DNA from: Ferruginibacter sp.
Lineage (GTDB): Bacteria; Bacteroidota; Bacteroidia; Chitinophagales; Chitinophagaceae
Direction of reading: 5' to 3'
DNA: 64,000 nucleotides
Assembly (NCBI GenBank): GCA_030831945.1
Contig: JAURKC010000002.1
Span: 62,001-126,000 of the forward strand
Shown here: one piece after another, positions 1 through 10,410 of the stretch
How the letters are laid out: every line of letters begins with the position of its first letter
Position numbering within the stretch: the first letter of the stretch is position 1
Translations under genes and position numbers: made by a program
Notes under the pieces: generated by a model
Database searches by the model: none
What the model saw: the letters and a program-made list of their open reading frames with translations, nothing else
Told to the model about the DNA's origin: nothing

Positions 1-1961
1 ATTTGATATCCAAGATTTCTATTGAATCCACTTTCAGTGAGTGTAACAAATACTCCACCTTCACTTACGTCATGAGCTGATAAAATCAATTGATCTTTTA
101 TAAGTTTTTCAATCACACGTTGTAAATCAAATTCTTCATTTAATTCAAAATGAGGAGCTGGACTAAACTCTACACCATGTATTTTATGAAGATATTCCGA
201 TGAATTGATATCGTTGTTACTCTTTCCAATTAAATAAATCGAATCACCTGGATTTTTAAAATCCATCGTCATTTTTTTATTCGGGTCATCCAATAACCCA
301 ACCATTCCAATGGTAGGAGTAGGGTATACAGGTCCGTCAGGTGATTGATTATAAAAACTTACATTTCCACCGGTTACAGGGGTATCAAATTTTACACAAG
401 CTTCACCCATTCCTTTGATGGCATTTACAAATTGGTAATAAACTTCAGGATTATAAGGATTGCCAAAATTTAAGCAGTTGGTAACTCCTAATGGTTGACC
501 ACCACTACAAACAATATTTCTTGCAGCTTCAGCCACTGCTATCATTGCACCTTTGTAAGGATCTGCATATACATAACGACTATTACAATCGGTGGTTAAG
601 GCAAGTCCTTTGTTAGTTGGTTTTGCTACTACAATAGCAGCATCACTTGGTTCATTGGTACTGCAAGTTCCAGCCCCTACCATACTATCGTATTGAGTAT
701 ATATCCAACGCTTGCTAGCAATATTGGGTATTTGAATGAGTTGTTCGGCTACTTTCTTTAAATCATTTGGCGGCAAAATTTTAGCTGCATCAAATGCTGC
801 AATGTTTTCCATGTATTTTGGAACTGAATATTCTCTATCATAAACAGGAGCACCACCACCTAAAACTAATTCAACTGCTGGAAGCGTTGCTTCTAACTCT
901 CCATTCATATAAAATTCTAGGAGTCCACCATCGGTAACTTCGCCAATTTCACTGCAAGGAAGATCCCATTTTTCAAATATTTTAATCACCTCTTGCTCTC
1001 TTCCTTTTTCCACCACCATTAGCATTCTTTCTTGGCTTTCACTTAGTAATAGTTCCCAAGCTTTCATATTCTGCTGGCGCATCGGTACTTTGTCGAGATA
1101 AATTTTCATACCCGAATTTCCTTTCGCACTCATTTCGGCAGTAGAGCAAATAATTCCAGCTGCTCCCATATCCTGCATACCTACGATTGCACCTGTTTGG
1201 ATAAGTTCCAAGCAGGCCTCTAATAATTTCTTTTCTTGAAAGGGATCGCCGACCTGAACAGCAGGAAGATCTTCTACACTGTCTGCAGTAATATTGGCCG
1301 AAGCAAAAGAAGCTCCACCAATACCATCTTTTCCAGTAGCACTTCCAACGAAGAATACTGGATTGCCTTTTCCTTCAGCAGTTGCTGAAATAGTGTTGCC
1401 ATTTTTTAAAATACCCACACTCATTGCATTAACGAGAGGGTTGGTATGATAACATTCTTCAAAATAAATTTCACCTCCTACTGTAGGAACTCCAAAGCAA
1501 TTACCATAGTGACCAATACCATGGACTACACCGGCAAGAAGATGCTGAGTTTTAGCCTCAGTCAAATTTCCAAATCTTAAGGAATTAAGAGACGCAATGG
1601 GTCTAGCACCCATGGTGAAAATATCTCGGTGAATACCTCCCACTCCAGTAGCAGATCCTTGAAAAGGTTCGATAGCACTAGGATGGTTGTGACTTTCTAT
1701 TTTGAATACAACGCCATAACCGTCACCAATGTCCATCAGACCAGCATTCTCTTCACCTGCTTTCACCAACATTTTCTTACCATCTCTTGGTAAAGTTTTC
1801 AACCATTTGATAGAGTTTTTATAACTACAATGCTCGCTCCACATGGCGCTAAAGCAGCATAGTTCAGTAAAGTTGGGGATACGCCCTAGCTTTTTCTGTA
1901 TCAAAGTAAATTCTTCTGCTGTAAGCCGAAGTTGTTCTGCGGTAGTAACGGTTATTTCCAT
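1..1961 (-). CDS. purL: Phosphoribosylformylglycinamidine synthase subunit PurL (3' end outside window)
   Basis: Reverse-strand frame open from the ATG at 1961 to the window edge, about 653 codons, so the C-terminus is missing. It makes FGAM from FGAR, ATP and glutamine-derived ammonia in cytosolic purine synthesis. Visible PurL hallmarks: an N-terminal SEHCSYKNS stretch, VVFKIESHNHPSAIEPF, GVGGIHRDIFTMGARPI, and later GGNVSFYNQS and LSAHDVSEGG. The size fits the small PurL type (about 740 residues) that works with separate PurS and PurQ; neither is seen here. Upstream, TACTTTCG (1 mismatch to TAnnTTTG) lies just before the start. The annotation is secure; only the truncation by the window is odd. 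Confidence 0.96.
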   Translation of the reverse strand, partial: MEITVTTAEQLRLTAEEFTLIQKKLGRIPNFTELCCFSAMWSEHCSYKNSIKWLKTLPRDGKKMLVKAGEENAGLMDIGDGYGVVFKIESHNHPSAIEPFQGSATGVGGIHRDIFTMGARPIASLNSLRFGNLTEAKTQHLLAGVVHGIGHYGNCFGVPTVGGEIYFEECYHTNPLVNAMSVGILKNGNTISATAEGKGNPVFFVGSATGKDGIGGASFASANITADSVEDLPAVQVGDPFQEKKLLEACLELIQTGAIVGMQDMGAAGIICSTAEMSAKGNSGMKIYLDKVPMRQQNMKAWELLLSESQERMLMVVEKGREQEVIKIFEKWDLPCSEIGEVTDGGLLEFYMNGELEATLPAVELVLGGGAPVYDREYSVPKYMENIAAFDAAKILPPNDLKKVAEQLIQIPNIASKRWIYTQYDSMVGAGTCSTNEPSDAAIVVAKPTNKGLALTTDCNSRYVYADPYKGAMIAVAEAARNIVCSGGQPLGVTNCLNFGNPYNPEVYYQFVNAIKGMGEACVKFDTPVTGGNVSFYNQSPDGPVYPTPTIGMVGLLDDPNKKMTMDFKNPGDSIYLIGKSNNDINSSEYLHKIHGVEFSPAPHFELNEEFDLQRVIEKLIKDQLILSAHDVSEGGVFVTLTESGFNRNLGYQ

Positions 1962-2369
1962 AATTATATCAAAGTGCGAAAGTACAACCTGTATTTCTTT
2001 TTTAAAGGGCTGTTCAATAATATTTTAGCTTATTTGTTATTATAATTTCTTCTAAGTCCATAATTAAGTATTTAGAAGGTTTTTAGGCATGCGGATGAAT
2101 GAATGAGTAAAGGATGAATTTGTCGTCTAAAAATGCATGAATTAATTAATCACCCATTGATTATTATTTTAAGTGGCTAAATTTTAATACAGTTAAAATA
2201 AATATAATATGTTATGAAGTAGGATAAAAAACATCTTCCATGAAATTTATTAATTTTTTTTATAACATTTATGATTTAAACCATTTTGATTAAAAAAAGG
2301 GTTAAATTTTTCCAAAATCTAAGTTATGGGTAAATATTACCGTATTTTTAGAACTAAATCATAAAAACT
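1962..2369. other. Intergenic region between divergent purL and GSIII genes
   Basis: A 408-base AT-rich divergent intergenic stretch. I see short direct repeats of gaatga near 2095-2110 and long A/T runs, but no convincing ORF, tRNA or strong promoter on the GSIII side. It presumably carries both promoters; a nitrogen-responsive element for the GSIII gene is possible but not visible to me. Confidence 0.5.
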
Positions 2370-4562
2370 ATGCAATCATTACGTTTTAAAGCAATCGAAA
2401 ACTTGCGGTCTAATGCTGAAGTTACTGTAAAATCCTCAGTGAAGATTACAGGAATTTTTGGTGAAAATGTATTTACCCTTAAAACCGCTCGTCAGTTTTT
2501 AAGTGATGAGGCATATAAAAGTTTGGTTTCTTCTACTAAGGGGGGTAAGAAAATTGATCGCAGTATGGGAAATCAAATTGCGAATGGTTTAAGAGCATGG
2601 GCTGAAAGTAAAGGGGTTACTCACTATACTCACTGGTTTCAACCTTTAACAGATCTTTCTGCTGAAAAGCATGATTCTTTTTTCACATTGAAAGGTGATG
2701 GAACTCCGATTGAAGAATTTGAAGGGGCTGCTTTGATACAACAAGAGCCAGACGCTTCTTCTTTTCCATCTGGAGGTTTAAGAGCTACTTTTGAAGCACG
2801 CGGTTATACCGCATGGGATCCATCTTCTCCTGCTTTTATAATGGAGATAGGTAATGGTAAAACTTTATGCGTTCCTACCATTTATGTATCTTATACCGGT
2901 GAGTCACTGGATGCAAAAACTCCTTTAATTAAAGCGCTCGTTGCATTGGATAAAGCGGGTGTAGAGGTTGCTCAATATTTTGATAAGAATGTCTCTAAGA
3001 TTACTGCTACACTAGGTTGGGAGCAGGAGTATTTTGTTATAGATGCCGCAATGGCGAATGCTCGTCCAGATATTATGATGACTGGACGCACTGTTTTTGG
3101 TCATTCACCTGCTAAGGGACAACAATTGGAAGATCATTATTTTGGGGCTATTCCAGAAAGGATTTATGCATTCATGCGTGATTACGAACAAGAGGCATAC
3201 AAACTAGGTATTCCTTTACGTACTCGTCATAATGAAGTTGCCCCTTCACAGTTTGAATGTGCTCCTATTTTTGAAGAAACTAATCTTGCAGTAGATCACA
3301 ATACCTTATTGATGGATGTAATGGCAAGAGTTGCTAAGCGTCATAGCTTGGTGGTACTATTGCATGAAAAACCATTTGCTGGAATTAATGGAAGTGGAAA
3401 GCATAACAACTGGAGTATTGCAACGGATACAGGAATTAATTTATTAGCTCCTGGTAAAACGCCTAAGACAAACTTAATGTTTTTGACTTTCTTTGTGAAC
3501 ACGATTAAAGCGGTTCATGATTATGCAGGATTATTAAGAGCATCTATTGCTAGTGCGGGTAATGATCACCGTTTGGGCGCCAACGAAGCACCTCCAGCCA
3601 TCATTTCAATTTTTATAGGTAAATATCTTACAGAGGTTTTAAATCAAGTAGAAACTAGAGTAGGAGGAAAATTTGATGAGCAAGATGAAGCGATGTTAAA
3701 ACTGGATATTCATAAAACTATTCCAGAATTGATGTTAGACAACACAGATAGAAATCGTACGTCTCCTTTTGCTTTTACAGGGAATAAGTTTGAATTCCGT
3801 GCAGTAGGATCTTCTGCAAATTGTGCCATCAATATGACGGTATTAAATACCATCGTTGCAGAAACATTAAAACAATTTAAAAAGGATGTAGATGCCTATA
3901 TTGAAAAGGGTGATAAAAAAGAAATAGCTATCATGCAGGTCATTCAAAAATATATTATAGAAAGTAAGTCTATATTGTTTGAAGGGGATGGTTATAGCGA
4001 AGACTGGGCAAAAGAAGCTAAAAAAAGAGGATTGGCTAATATTAAAACCACTCCATTAGCTTTAGATGAATATATTACGGATGCGACTAAAAAACTTTTT
4101 AAAAGTAATGATATTTATACGCATGCTGAGTTGGAAGCTCGTCATGAAATTATGTTAGAGGCTTATATTAAAAAGGTTCAAATTGAAGCAAGGACAATGG
4201 GCGAATTAGCTACGTCATTAATCCTTCCGTCTGCAGTTAAATATCAGAATGTATTAATAGAAAACATCAATGGACTGAAGGCTTCTGGATTGCAGGAAGC
4301 TGCTTATTCAAGTCAAATGAGGGTTTTAGAACAGATCAGCAATCATATCAATGCAATGAGTACCGGTGTACAACATATGATTGAAGAAAGGAAAAAAGCA
4401 AATGTTATTACGGATACTAGACAAAAAGCTATAGCTTATTGTGACAATGTTAAAGGGAAATACTTTGATGAAATTCGCTATCATGTAGATAAATTGGAAA
4501 TGTTAGTAGATGATACGCATTGGCTTCTACCTAAATACAGAGAGATGCTTTTCCTTAGATAA
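2370..4562 (+). CDS. glnN: Glutamine synthetase type III (GSIII)
   Basis: ATP-dependent synthesis of glutamine from glutamate and ammonia, a cytosolic nitrogen-assimilation enzyme. 730 residues, the size of the GSIII family (Bacteroides GlnN is about 729) and far longer than GSI. Seen: GWEQEYFVID catalytic-domain start (about residue 216), RHNEVAPSQFE, GINGSGKHNNWS (about 343), and NRTSPFAFTGNKFEFR (about 475), all GSIII style. The C-terminal 200 residues are helical, typical for the family. It stands alone, followed at once by a strong hairpin terminator at 4582-4616. No GlnB/GlnK or sensor gene is adjacent. Confidence 0.96.
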   Translation: MQSLRFKAIENLRSNAEVTVKSSVKITGIFGENVFTLKTARQFLSDEAYKSLVSSTKGGKKIDRSMGNQIANGLRAWAESKGVTHYTHWFQPLTDLSAEKHDSFFTLKGDGTPIEEFEGAALIQQEPDASSFPSGGLRATFEARGYTAWDPSSPAFIMEIGNGKTLCVPTIYVSYTGESLDAKTPLIKALVALDKAGVEVAQYFDKNVSKITATLGWEQEYFVIDAAMANARPDIMMTGRTVFGHSPAKGQQLEDHYFGAIPERIYAFMRDYEQEAYKLGIPLRTRHNEVAPSQFECAPIFEETNLAVDHNTLLMDVMARVAKRHSLVVLLHEKPFAGINGSGKHNNWSIATDTGINLLAPGKTPKTNLMFLTFFVNTIKAVHDYAGLLRASIASAGNDHRLGANEAPPAIISIFIGKYLTEVLNQVETRVGGKFDEQDEAMLKLDIHKTIPELMLDNTDRNRTSPFAFTGNKFEFRAVGSSANCAINMTVLNTIVAETLKQFKKDVDAYIEKGDKKEIAIMQVIQKYIIESKSILFEGDGYSEDWAKEAKKRGLANIKTTPLALDEYITDATKKLFKSNDIYTHAELEARHEIMLEAYIKKVQIEARTMGELATSLILPSAVKYQNVLIENINGLKASGLQEAAYSSQMRVLEQISNHINAMSTGVQHMIEERKKANVITDTRQKAIAYCDNVKGKYFDEIRYHVDKLEMLVDDTHWLLPKYREMLFLR

Positions 4563-4581
4563 TGTCTACCAAAAAAACAGT

Positions 4582-4616
4582 AAAAAACCCGGTCCATCTA
4601 TGTGACCGGGTTTTTT
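4582..4616. terminator. Bidirectional intrinsic terminator
   Basis: Inverted repeat AAAAAACCCGGTC / GACCGGGTTTTTT with a 9-base loop, flanked by A-run and T-run so it can stop transcription both from the GSIII gene (plus) and from the sphingolipid operon (minus), whose last gene ends at 4633. Confidence 0.92.
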
Positions 4617-4632
4617 ATAGGGTATTTTTTAT

Positions 4633-5562
4633 TTAAATATTCACTTTGTAATACTGAAGAAATTGATTGAATCTTTTATTTTTCAAGAATATCTTTTCAA
4701 AAAAAACAATTCCTACTAGGGCACATAAGATACCAGTAATTACATCTAATACATAATGGTGACTGGTATAGATTGCTGCTGCCCATATACCTATTGTCAC
4801 GATGGCAAATAGTAAATTGATCCAACCTGTTTTATTTTTTAGTCCAAAATATAATACAATGATTGGGTAGGAAGAATGTAATGAAGGCATAGCAGCAAAA
4901 ATATTTGAACTCTTTTCATATATGTTGCCAAATAATCGAATATTAAAATAGACATCAAACTTATTTAAGCCAGCTGTGTTACCCAAAGTAGTGGGGATAA
5001 ACTTAGCGCCATTGAGCTGGTAATACCATGGCGGTGCAGCCGGATAGGAGTAGTAAATGATAAAGCCCAATATATTTACTAAAAAGAAGGTTAGTGAAAA
5101 CTGTAGAAATAAATCTTTATTCTTGAAAAAAAGGTAGGTGGCAAAAGCGAGCGGCACAGGAATCCAACATAAATAAAAAATTCCAGCAACTATGTCTAAT
5201 AGGGTATTTCCATTTAAGCTCCAGTATTCATTGGGAGTAATTATTTTACCAGAATAATTAAATCCGAAAATTGCTTTTTCATTTTCATACAGATCCTGAA
5301 TATGTACCTCATTAAATTTATAATTGGGGAACGCTTTCATAGAATCAAATATTATCCAGTAAATAATAAAAATAGAAAAGCCAATTATAAATTTTCTAGA
5401 TGCAGAAGAGGTAAAAAAACAAACATTAAAAATAGCGATCAATACTAATTGATCAATTTTGAATCCAACTAAAAAGTGGGAGAGAAGAAGGTAAATGACA
5501 GATGCGGAGAAAGCAATAACTATACTACTGCGAGAGTACAACACTTTTTTCGTCTGATTCAT
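4633..5562 (-). CDS. AUR1-like PAP2-family transferase, candidate inositol phosphorylceramide (phospho-ceramide headgroup) synthase
   Basis: 309-residue multi-pass membrane protein of the PAP2/AUR1 type. Seen: hydrophobic segments throughout, YPAAPPWY at 173-180, PSLHSSY at 226-232 (C2-like His229) and SHHYVLD at 267-273 (C3-like His269, Asp273). In yeast AUR1 and the Bacteroides homologue, such His/Asp motifs transfer a phospho-headgroup (inositol phosphate) from a phospholipid to ceramide. Inference: it performs the last step for this cluster. Its ATG overlaps the stop of the hydroxylase gene (TAATG), so they are co-translated. The exact headgroup cannot be read from sequence; a plain PAP2 lipid phosphatase is the alternative. 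Confidence 0.78.
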   Translation of the reverse strand: MNQTKKVLYSRSSIVIAFSASVIYLLLSHFLVGFKIDQLVLIAIFNVCFFTSSASRKFIIGFSIFIIYWIIFDSMKAFPNYKFNEVHIQDLYENEKAIFGFNYSGKIITPNEYWSLNGNTLLDIVAGIFYLCWIPVPLAFATYLFFKNKDLFLQFSLTFFLVNILGFIIYYSYPAAPPWYYQLNGAKFIPTTLGNTAGLNKFDVYFNIRLFGNIYEKSSNIFAAMPSLHSSYPIIVLYFGLKNKTGWINLLFAIVTIGIWAAAIYTSHHYVLDVITGILCALVGIVFFEKIFLKNKRFNQFLQYYKVNI

Positions 5563-6191
5563 TAATTTTTATTGCTTTCTTCTGGAAAGTCTGATTGTAA
5601 AACAATATCCCATAAAGATGAACTTACACCATATCCTTTACTTGAATCTTGATAGTGGTGAAGCATATGGTGTTGTTTAATTTTCTTAAGTATTGGGTTT
5701 TTAAAGTTGTGATGATGCATTGCATAATGCATCATATCATATATCAAGTAGCCTAATAAAAATCCTGGAAAAAATGCAAATAGAAGTGTTTTAGCTAGGA
5801 ATAAAGAAAATAAAAAGTAAAATAAAGTAGCTAATGGAATGCTTGCAGAGGGGGGCATTACTAATCTTTTTTTATCTCTTGGGTAATCATGATGTACACC
5901 ATGAAATATAAAATGTATTTGTTTACCAAAATCAGAACTTGGATGATAGTGAAAAACGAAACGGTGTAAAAAATATTCGGTGGCAGTCCATACCAATAAG
6001 CCTGCACCAAAAAAACCAAAAAAGGTTAGCAGATTTAAATTGTTATCAAAAGCTTGGTAGGAAAAAATTAAAATAGCTGGAATGAATAAATAGAGCGGAA
6101 CGGTATAATGAACCTTTGACAAGCTATCAAAAATATTATTTTTAAACAATTTGATGGAGTCTTCACTATTCGAAACGTAATTTTTTTTCAT
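5562..6191 (-). CDS. Fatty-acid/sphingolipid 2-hydroxylase (membrane di-iron, sterol desaturase superfamily)
   Basis: 209-residue membrane protein with four hydrophobic spans and the histidine clusters of the FA2H/Scs7 family: His76-x4-His81, His97-x2-HisHis (100-101), His155-x3-HisHis (159-160) and HHMLHH at 174-179. These bind two irons and use O2 to hydroxylate the alpha carbon of the ceramide N-acyl chain. The eukaryotic cytochrome b5 domain is absent, as usual for bacterial members. Located between DUF4833 (25-base gap) and the AUR1-like gene (1-base overlap), so it very likely modifies the lipid made by this operon. A carotenoid hydroxylase is the main alternative but no carotenoid genes are nearby. 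Confidence 0.83.
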   Translation of the reverse strand: MKKNYVSNSEDSIKLFKNNIFDSLSKVHYTVPLYLFIPAILIFSYQAFDNNLNLLTFFGFFGAGLLVWTATEYFLHRFVFHYHPSSDFGKQIHFIFHGVHHDYPRDKKRLVMPPSASIPLATLFYFLFSLFLAKTLLFAFFPGFLLGYLIYDMMHYAMHHHNFKNPILKKIKQHHMLHHYQDSSKGYGVSSSLWDIVLQSDFPEESNKN

Positions 6192-6215
6192 ATTCGTAAG
6201 TATAAAACAGTTTCT

Positions 6216-6746
6216 TTAAATTTTCATTCTTTCTTTTACAACTGATCTACTGACAGGATCTATACCATAAATATCTACATATTCAATGTTGGGAGTCCAA
6301 AATGCTCCACCATTTATTTTCAAATAGATACTGGAGAGTTCAGCCGTTTTTTGATTGATGTTAGCATAAAGGTGAAATAGTTTATCAGACCCCATCCTTA
6401 AATACATTTTAAATTTTTTATAAGAAACAAAACAAATTTCAAATTGATTTTCTGCAATTTTTTTTGTTTTGAGTCCATAAGCAAAGGTTTTTTGTATATA
6501 GCTTAACTCTTCCTTTTGTCCTTTTTCTTGGTAGCGAATCCAAAATCCATGAATAGGGTCCTCTTTATCAATATTGCCGTTACTGTAGTTTAGTTCGTAA
6601 ACAATAGTGTTTTTATTCGGTGTGCGTTGAAGGTAAAACAATTGTTTACTATTACCTGTAGGAATAGGAAAACCTATTTCCTGTGCAAAAATATTGAGTG
6701 AAATTCCCAATACCATATTAAAAATAAAAAATATTTTCTTTATCAT
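6216..6746 (-). CDS. DUF4833 exported protein
   Basis: 176 residues with a signal peptide ending near residue 22 (MIKKIFFIF...NIFAQ). The rest is predicted beta-rich: GNSKQLFYLQRTPNKNTIVYEL at the start, IHGFWIRYQEKG in the middle and PNIEYVDIYGIDP near the end. This matches my memory of the DUF4833 family of Bacteroidota; no catalytic motif is apparent. It sits six bases before the CDP-alcohol phosphotransferase gene end and within the headgroup operon. Homologues next to phospholipid/inositol-lipid genes suggest a periplasmic role in handling the product, but that is inference; function unknown. Confidence 0.72.
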   Translation of the reverse strand: MIKKIFFIFNMVLGISLNIFAQEIGFPIPTGNSKQLFYLQRTPNKNTIVYELNYSNGNIDKEDPIHGFWIRYQEKGQKEELSYIQKTFAYGLKTKKIAENQFEICFVSYKKFKMYLRMGSDKLFHLYANINQKTAELSSIYLKINGGAFWTPNIEYVDIYGIDPVSRSVVKERMKI

Positions 6747-6752
6747 TATAAA

Positions 6753-7466
6753 TTAATTATTATCTTTTTTGTCTAATGCTTTTTTAGCGGCTAGCAGCCT
6801 GTTGATTGCTGTGATATTGGTAAGTATGGCCATGATAGTAATGGGCAAAGTAAAAATAGTTATTGTTTCAAAAATTTCAAGGGAAGTTCCTGGTAAAATA
6901 TATTTAATTCCACCACCTATAAAATAGCTGCTTATTCCACAGATTAAGGCCGAAAGTCCAGTTAAAATAACTCTTTCAGGGCGTTGCATTAGTCCACCTT
7001 TATTCTCAATGCCTAGCCCTTCACTTCTAGCCCTTGTGTAGCTTACCATCATTGATCCTATCAATGCAATGAAAGCAAATAGGGAACTAAGGAAATAGTG
7101 ATGAGCAATTAGGTAATAGCAGATACCCATGAACATAATTAGCTCACTGTATCTATCCAGTACAGAATCGAATAAAGCGCCAAATGTTGAACTCATATTT
7201 CCTAACCTGGCTACCTGGCCATCTAACATGTCAAATAAACCTGCAAATAGTATCAAAGCACCTGCCCAACCAAGATAAGTAAAATCACCTCGGTTGCCTT
7301 CCTCAGCTCCAAGGATAAAAATGACGGCAACGCCTATATTTAGTAACAATCCAATAATAGTGATTCCATTTGGAGTGAAACCTATTTTTATTAATCCTTT
7401 TACTAGGGGATTAATGATTGTATAAATTATTTTTTGAATATGATCTCTTAGTGATTTACCTTCCAT
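6753..7466 (-). CDS. CDP-alcohol phosphatidyltransferase family protein, candidate phosphatidylinositol-phosphate synthase
   Basis: 237-residue membrane enzyme. The CDP-alcohol phosphotransferase signature is complete: D79xxD82G83xxA86R87...G96xxxD100xxxD104, between hydrophobic helices. Members join a CDP-lipid to an alcohol; next to a PgpA-like phosphatase and an AUR1-like protein, phosphatidylinositol-phosphate synthase is the best-fitting role. Start choice: an upstream TTG at 7514 would overlap the DUF5686 gene by 35 bases; the ATG at 7466 gives a 13-base gap and a normal cytosolic N-terminus. PgsA- or PssA-like activity cannot be excluded from sequence. Confidence 0.82.
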   Translation of the reverse strand: MEGKSLRDHIQKIIYTIINPLVKGLIKIGFTPNGITIIGLLLNIGVAVIFILGAEEGNRGDFTYLGWAGALILFAGLFDMLDGQVARLGNMSSTFGALFDSVLDRYSELIMFMGICYYLIAHHYFLSSLFAFIALIGSMMVSYTRARSEGLGIENKGGLMQRPERVILTGLSALICGISSYFIGGGIKYILPGTSLEIFETITIFTLPITIMAILTNITAINRLLAAKKALDKKDNN

Positions 7467-7479
7467 TACTTTGTTTTTG

Positions 7480-10026
7480 TTAAAAATCAAATGCAACTCT
7501 TGTTCTAATCCCAATGGTGGAAATTCCTGGATGATCGAGATAAGATAAACGTTTTATAAGGTCAATCCTTGCGAATTTAAAAATATTTCCAACACCCACA
7601 CTTACTTCTATGTAGGGTTCTTTATTTAGTGTGAAAGTAGTTGGGAAATCCAGTGATCTATCAGTAGGAAACTTTAAAAGATAGTTCGTTCTATCTGGAT
7701 TATTTTCATCTCTTACACTTCCGTATAGTACTTTGGCACTGATAACCTCCCTTAGCTTTAGTTTTTTAATTAAAGGAATTTTATTTAGAAAAAAGCCATT
7801 GAAATGAATGTTTGCAGTAGCTGCTGCATACTGGTCACTAACAAATTCCATAAAATTCATTAAATTATATGAATCGAGTTGGTTAGAATAAGTTTGGTTG
7901 GCTCTATGAATCGTAAGTAAAGGAAAGGGAACCTGTCCAAAAATATGGCCACCTTCTACTGTTCCATCTACATAGCCTAATTGAGAAAGGAAAAATCTTT
8001 TTTCTATTCTTACGCTTAGGTTCTGATAGTTGTATTCGCCTTTCATCAGTCCTTTTACACCGGCCACATATCGGATGTTAAAGATTGGATATTTATTAAT
8101 GATCGGTATTCTAAAATTTTTGCCTTGATAAAATTGTTCGTTCGGGGCCCATCTGAATTCACCTGACAATTCTGTAGTGGTAATGTTTTTTTGTAATGAG
8201 AGGTCGGAAGTCTTTTGAAAAAAGATATCTCCAGCGGGTGTTTGTATCCAGTTTTTAAATCCAAGCGTAAATCTCAGGTTTTTTCCAAACTCATTTACAT
8301 ATTCACCTTTCAGGTAATTATTGTATAGCCATTTTTTATTATTACCTCTTTTAAAGGATAGAAACACGTTATCTTCTTGTACAAATTGAAGTTCTTGTCC
8401 AGGTATATTGGTGTCGTACTGGTAACTAACTTTTAAATAGTTAAGTGGAAACGCATAAATAGATTTATGGTTGAACGAATAAGTGACAGCATTTAAAAAT
8501 TTAAATTTGTCGTCCTTGAAACCATAGGAAATAGCGTTGTCGAAATAAATAAAATTGCTGAATTTAGGAGTAGTCCTTCCACCCAGTTTAATTTTTAATC
8601 CTTCTATTGGATTAAAGTTATAAAATGTATTGGTATTACCTAATTCCCATTTTCCGAAAGAGTAGTAACCAGAAAATAATAGTGAAACAATTTCTCCAAA
8701 ATTTTTAAAGGAGCGCATGTTTTTTAAGCTATCAATATTATAATAGGCTTTAGCTTCTACTTGAGTAAGTGGATTATGCCGTTGGCCTACCCAGAAACTT
8801 TCTGCTGTAGAGGAGGCGCTGATTTTATTTACGAGATCTTTACCCTGGTAGATGGAATCAGGTGCTGGTCTATTTGTTTTGAAATTTTTGAAGGAAACAC
8901 TTCTTTCTCCCATTACTCCACCAGAAGCATTTTGAGTAAGTGCAAATTCAGCCAACATATTACTCTTGATAAGGTGGAATCTTCCGTCACTCGCCTTTTC
9001 AAAATCTTGATTAATTCTAAGTTCTCTAGCCCAATTAAGATTAGCATTTTTACTGATGGTCATGCTGATCTTTTGTACTCCATAATTCCCATCGAGGGTA
9101 ATGAACATATTCCCCCTAAAGATTAAATCATTTGGATTTCTAGGTGTGAAGTAAAGTTTTATCAACTTGATTCCTTCTAGTTCAACGGTGTCAGTAATAT
9201 AATATCGGTAAAAGGAGGGGCCCATATCTGCAATAGGGCTAAGAAATTGTGTTTTTAAAATATTTACATTGTTCTCGTAAATATTAATATCGCCATAAAG
9301 CATTTTCAGATATTGGCTGATTCCATTGGCATCCAAAAAATCTCCGTAATTAACTTTTTTTTGTCCTCTTACGATTGTCTTATCTGATTCAGGATTTTTT
9401 CGTAAAAAGCGATCCGATAGTTTTTCCTCAAGATAAATAGGCAGAAGAGATTTCCCTTCAAAGCTAGTACTGTCAATATTCTCTAGTATAAATTTATAGT
9501 TTTTAAAAAGCTTATTCTTAATAAGTTTTTTAGGCTTATTGGTTAAGGATAGAGACAACTTTTCATATTGCTGGTATTGAACAAAATTATACGCTTCAAT
9601 TTGATTCTTTTTTTTGTTTTCTATCACTAGATTAATCAATTCTACTGCAGGGTTATCCCTATTTCTGTATTTGGCTCTTTTTTTTGTTTTGACTATCACT
9701 TCCTGCATTGTATTATCTTGCTCAAGCTCGATATTTACAATCTGTTCTTTACCAACAATTAGTTTTTTTGATATTTTTTTATACCCCGAATTAGAAAAAT
9801 TGAGCGTAGATAGTTTTAAGTTTTTAGAGACTATAGAATAACTTCCATCCGCTCCTGTAGTAACCCCTTTACCTCCTTCAAAAAAAATACTTACAAATTC
9901 TAACGGACGCATCGTTACGGCATCTTTCACAAAACCTTTTACAATGGTTTGTCCATTTGAAAATAAACTCCCCAGCAAAAACGTAGCAATCAAAATTCTT
10001 TTTGATATCGTATTAATCCAAATCAT
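7480..10026 (-). CDS. DUF5686 outer-membrane protein with N-terminal carboxypeptidase-D-like domain
   Basis: 848 residues. Signal peptide to about residue 26, then a CarboxypepD_reg-like beta-sandwich ([20 protein letters not shown]... [11 protein letters not shown]), as in TonB-dependent transporters, and a long beta-rich DUF5686 body ending in a phenylalanine (...RTRVAFDF), the usual outer-membrane barrel ending. No TonB plug is visible. Its ATG overlaps the GtrA stop (ATGA) and the next gene begins 13 bases after its end, so it is in the middle of the lipid operon. Inference: it could place or export the lipid product at the outer membrane; this is unproven. Confidence 0.8.
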   Translation of the reverse strand: MIWINTISKRILIATFLLGSLFSNGQTIVKGFVKDAVTMRPLEFVSIFFEGGKGVTTGADGSYSIVSKNLKLSTLNFSNSGYKKISKKLIVGKEQIVNIELEQDNTMQEVIVKTKKRAKYRNRDNPAVELINLVIENKKKNQIEAYNFVQYQQYEKLSLSLTNKPKKLIKNKLFKNYKFILENIDSTSFEGKSLLPIYLEEKLSDRFLRKNPESDKTIVRGQKKVNYGDFLDANGISQYLKMLYGDINIYENNVNILKTQFLSPIADMGPSFYRYYITDTVELEGIKLIKLYFTPRNPNDLIFRGNMFITLDGNYGVQKISMTISKNANLNWARELRINQDFEKASDGRFHLIKSNMLAEFALTQNASGGVMGERSVSFKNFKTNRPAPDSIYQGKDLVNKISASSTAESFWVGQRHNPLTQVEAKAYYNIDSLKNMRSFKNFGEIVSLLFSGYYSFGKWELGNTNTFYNFNPIEGLKIKLGGRTTPKFSNFIYFDNAISYGFKDDKFKFLNAVTYSFNHKSIYAFPLNYLKVSYQYDTNIPGQELQFVQEDNVFLSFKRGNNKKWLYNNYLKGEYVNEFGKNLRFTLGFKNWIQTPAGDIFFQKTSDLSLQKNITTTELSGEFRWAPNEQFYQGKNFRIPIINKYPIFNIRYVAGVKGLMKGEYNYQNLSVRIEKRFFLSQLGYVDGTVEGGHIFGQVPFPLLTIHRANQTYSNQLDSYNLMNFMEFVSDQYAAATANIHFNGFFLNKIPLIKKLKLREVISAKVLYGSVRDENNPDRTNYLLKFPTDRSLDFPTTFTLNKEPYIEVSVGVGNIFKFARIDLIKRLSYLDHPGISTIGIRTRVAFDF

Positions 10027-10409
10027 TTTTTGTCAACAGTTTTAAAAACATACTTTTTTTGCAAAGGGTAATTATAGCCAATGGCAACAGTTATAGCGGT
10101 AGCCATTTTTGCAAATAAATATTGCACTCCAATTATTTTTATCAAAATATAAACTCCACTAGCATTTAATAAAAGATTTCCTATCCAAGTTAAAAAGTAC
10201 CTTTTGCCTTGTTGAATATAAGGTATTTCTGTTGTATTGAAAACCCAAACCCTACCCATTAGAAAATTAATAAGCCCACCTAAAATGGTTCCAAAGATAC
10301 TGGCTAAAACAGCGTCTATTTGAATAATTTGTTTTAAAAAAAAAGTAAAACCAAAATCAATAATGGTAGCAATGATCGCAGCGATGTTTACTTTTATAAA
10401 TATCTTCAT
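10023..10409 (-). CDS. GtrA-family membrane protein
   Basis: 128 residues with four hydrophobic helices: KVNIAAIIATIIDFGFTFF, a glycine-rich GTILGGLINFLMGRVWVF motif typical of GtrA, and two more spans. GtrA proteins are linked to flipping polyprenyl-linked sugars in the inner membrane. Start set at the ATG 10409, one base after the pgpA-like stop; a TTG at 10418 is less likely. Ends overlapping the next start (ATGA). In this operon it may act in membrane translocation of a headgroup donor or product (inference). Confidence 0.85.
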   Translation of the reverse strand: MKIFIKVNIAAIIATIIDFGFTFFLKQIIQIDAVLASIFGTILGGLINFLMGRVWVFNTTEIPYIQQGKRYFLTWIGNLLLNASGVYILIKIIGVQYLFAKMATAITVAIGYNYPLQKKYVFKTVDKK

Positions 10410-10410
10410 A

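Noticed and set aside
6753..7514. TTG start at 7514 for the CDP-alcohol phosphotransferase
   Set aside because: It would overlap the upstream gene by 35 bases; the ATG at 7466 gives normal spacing.
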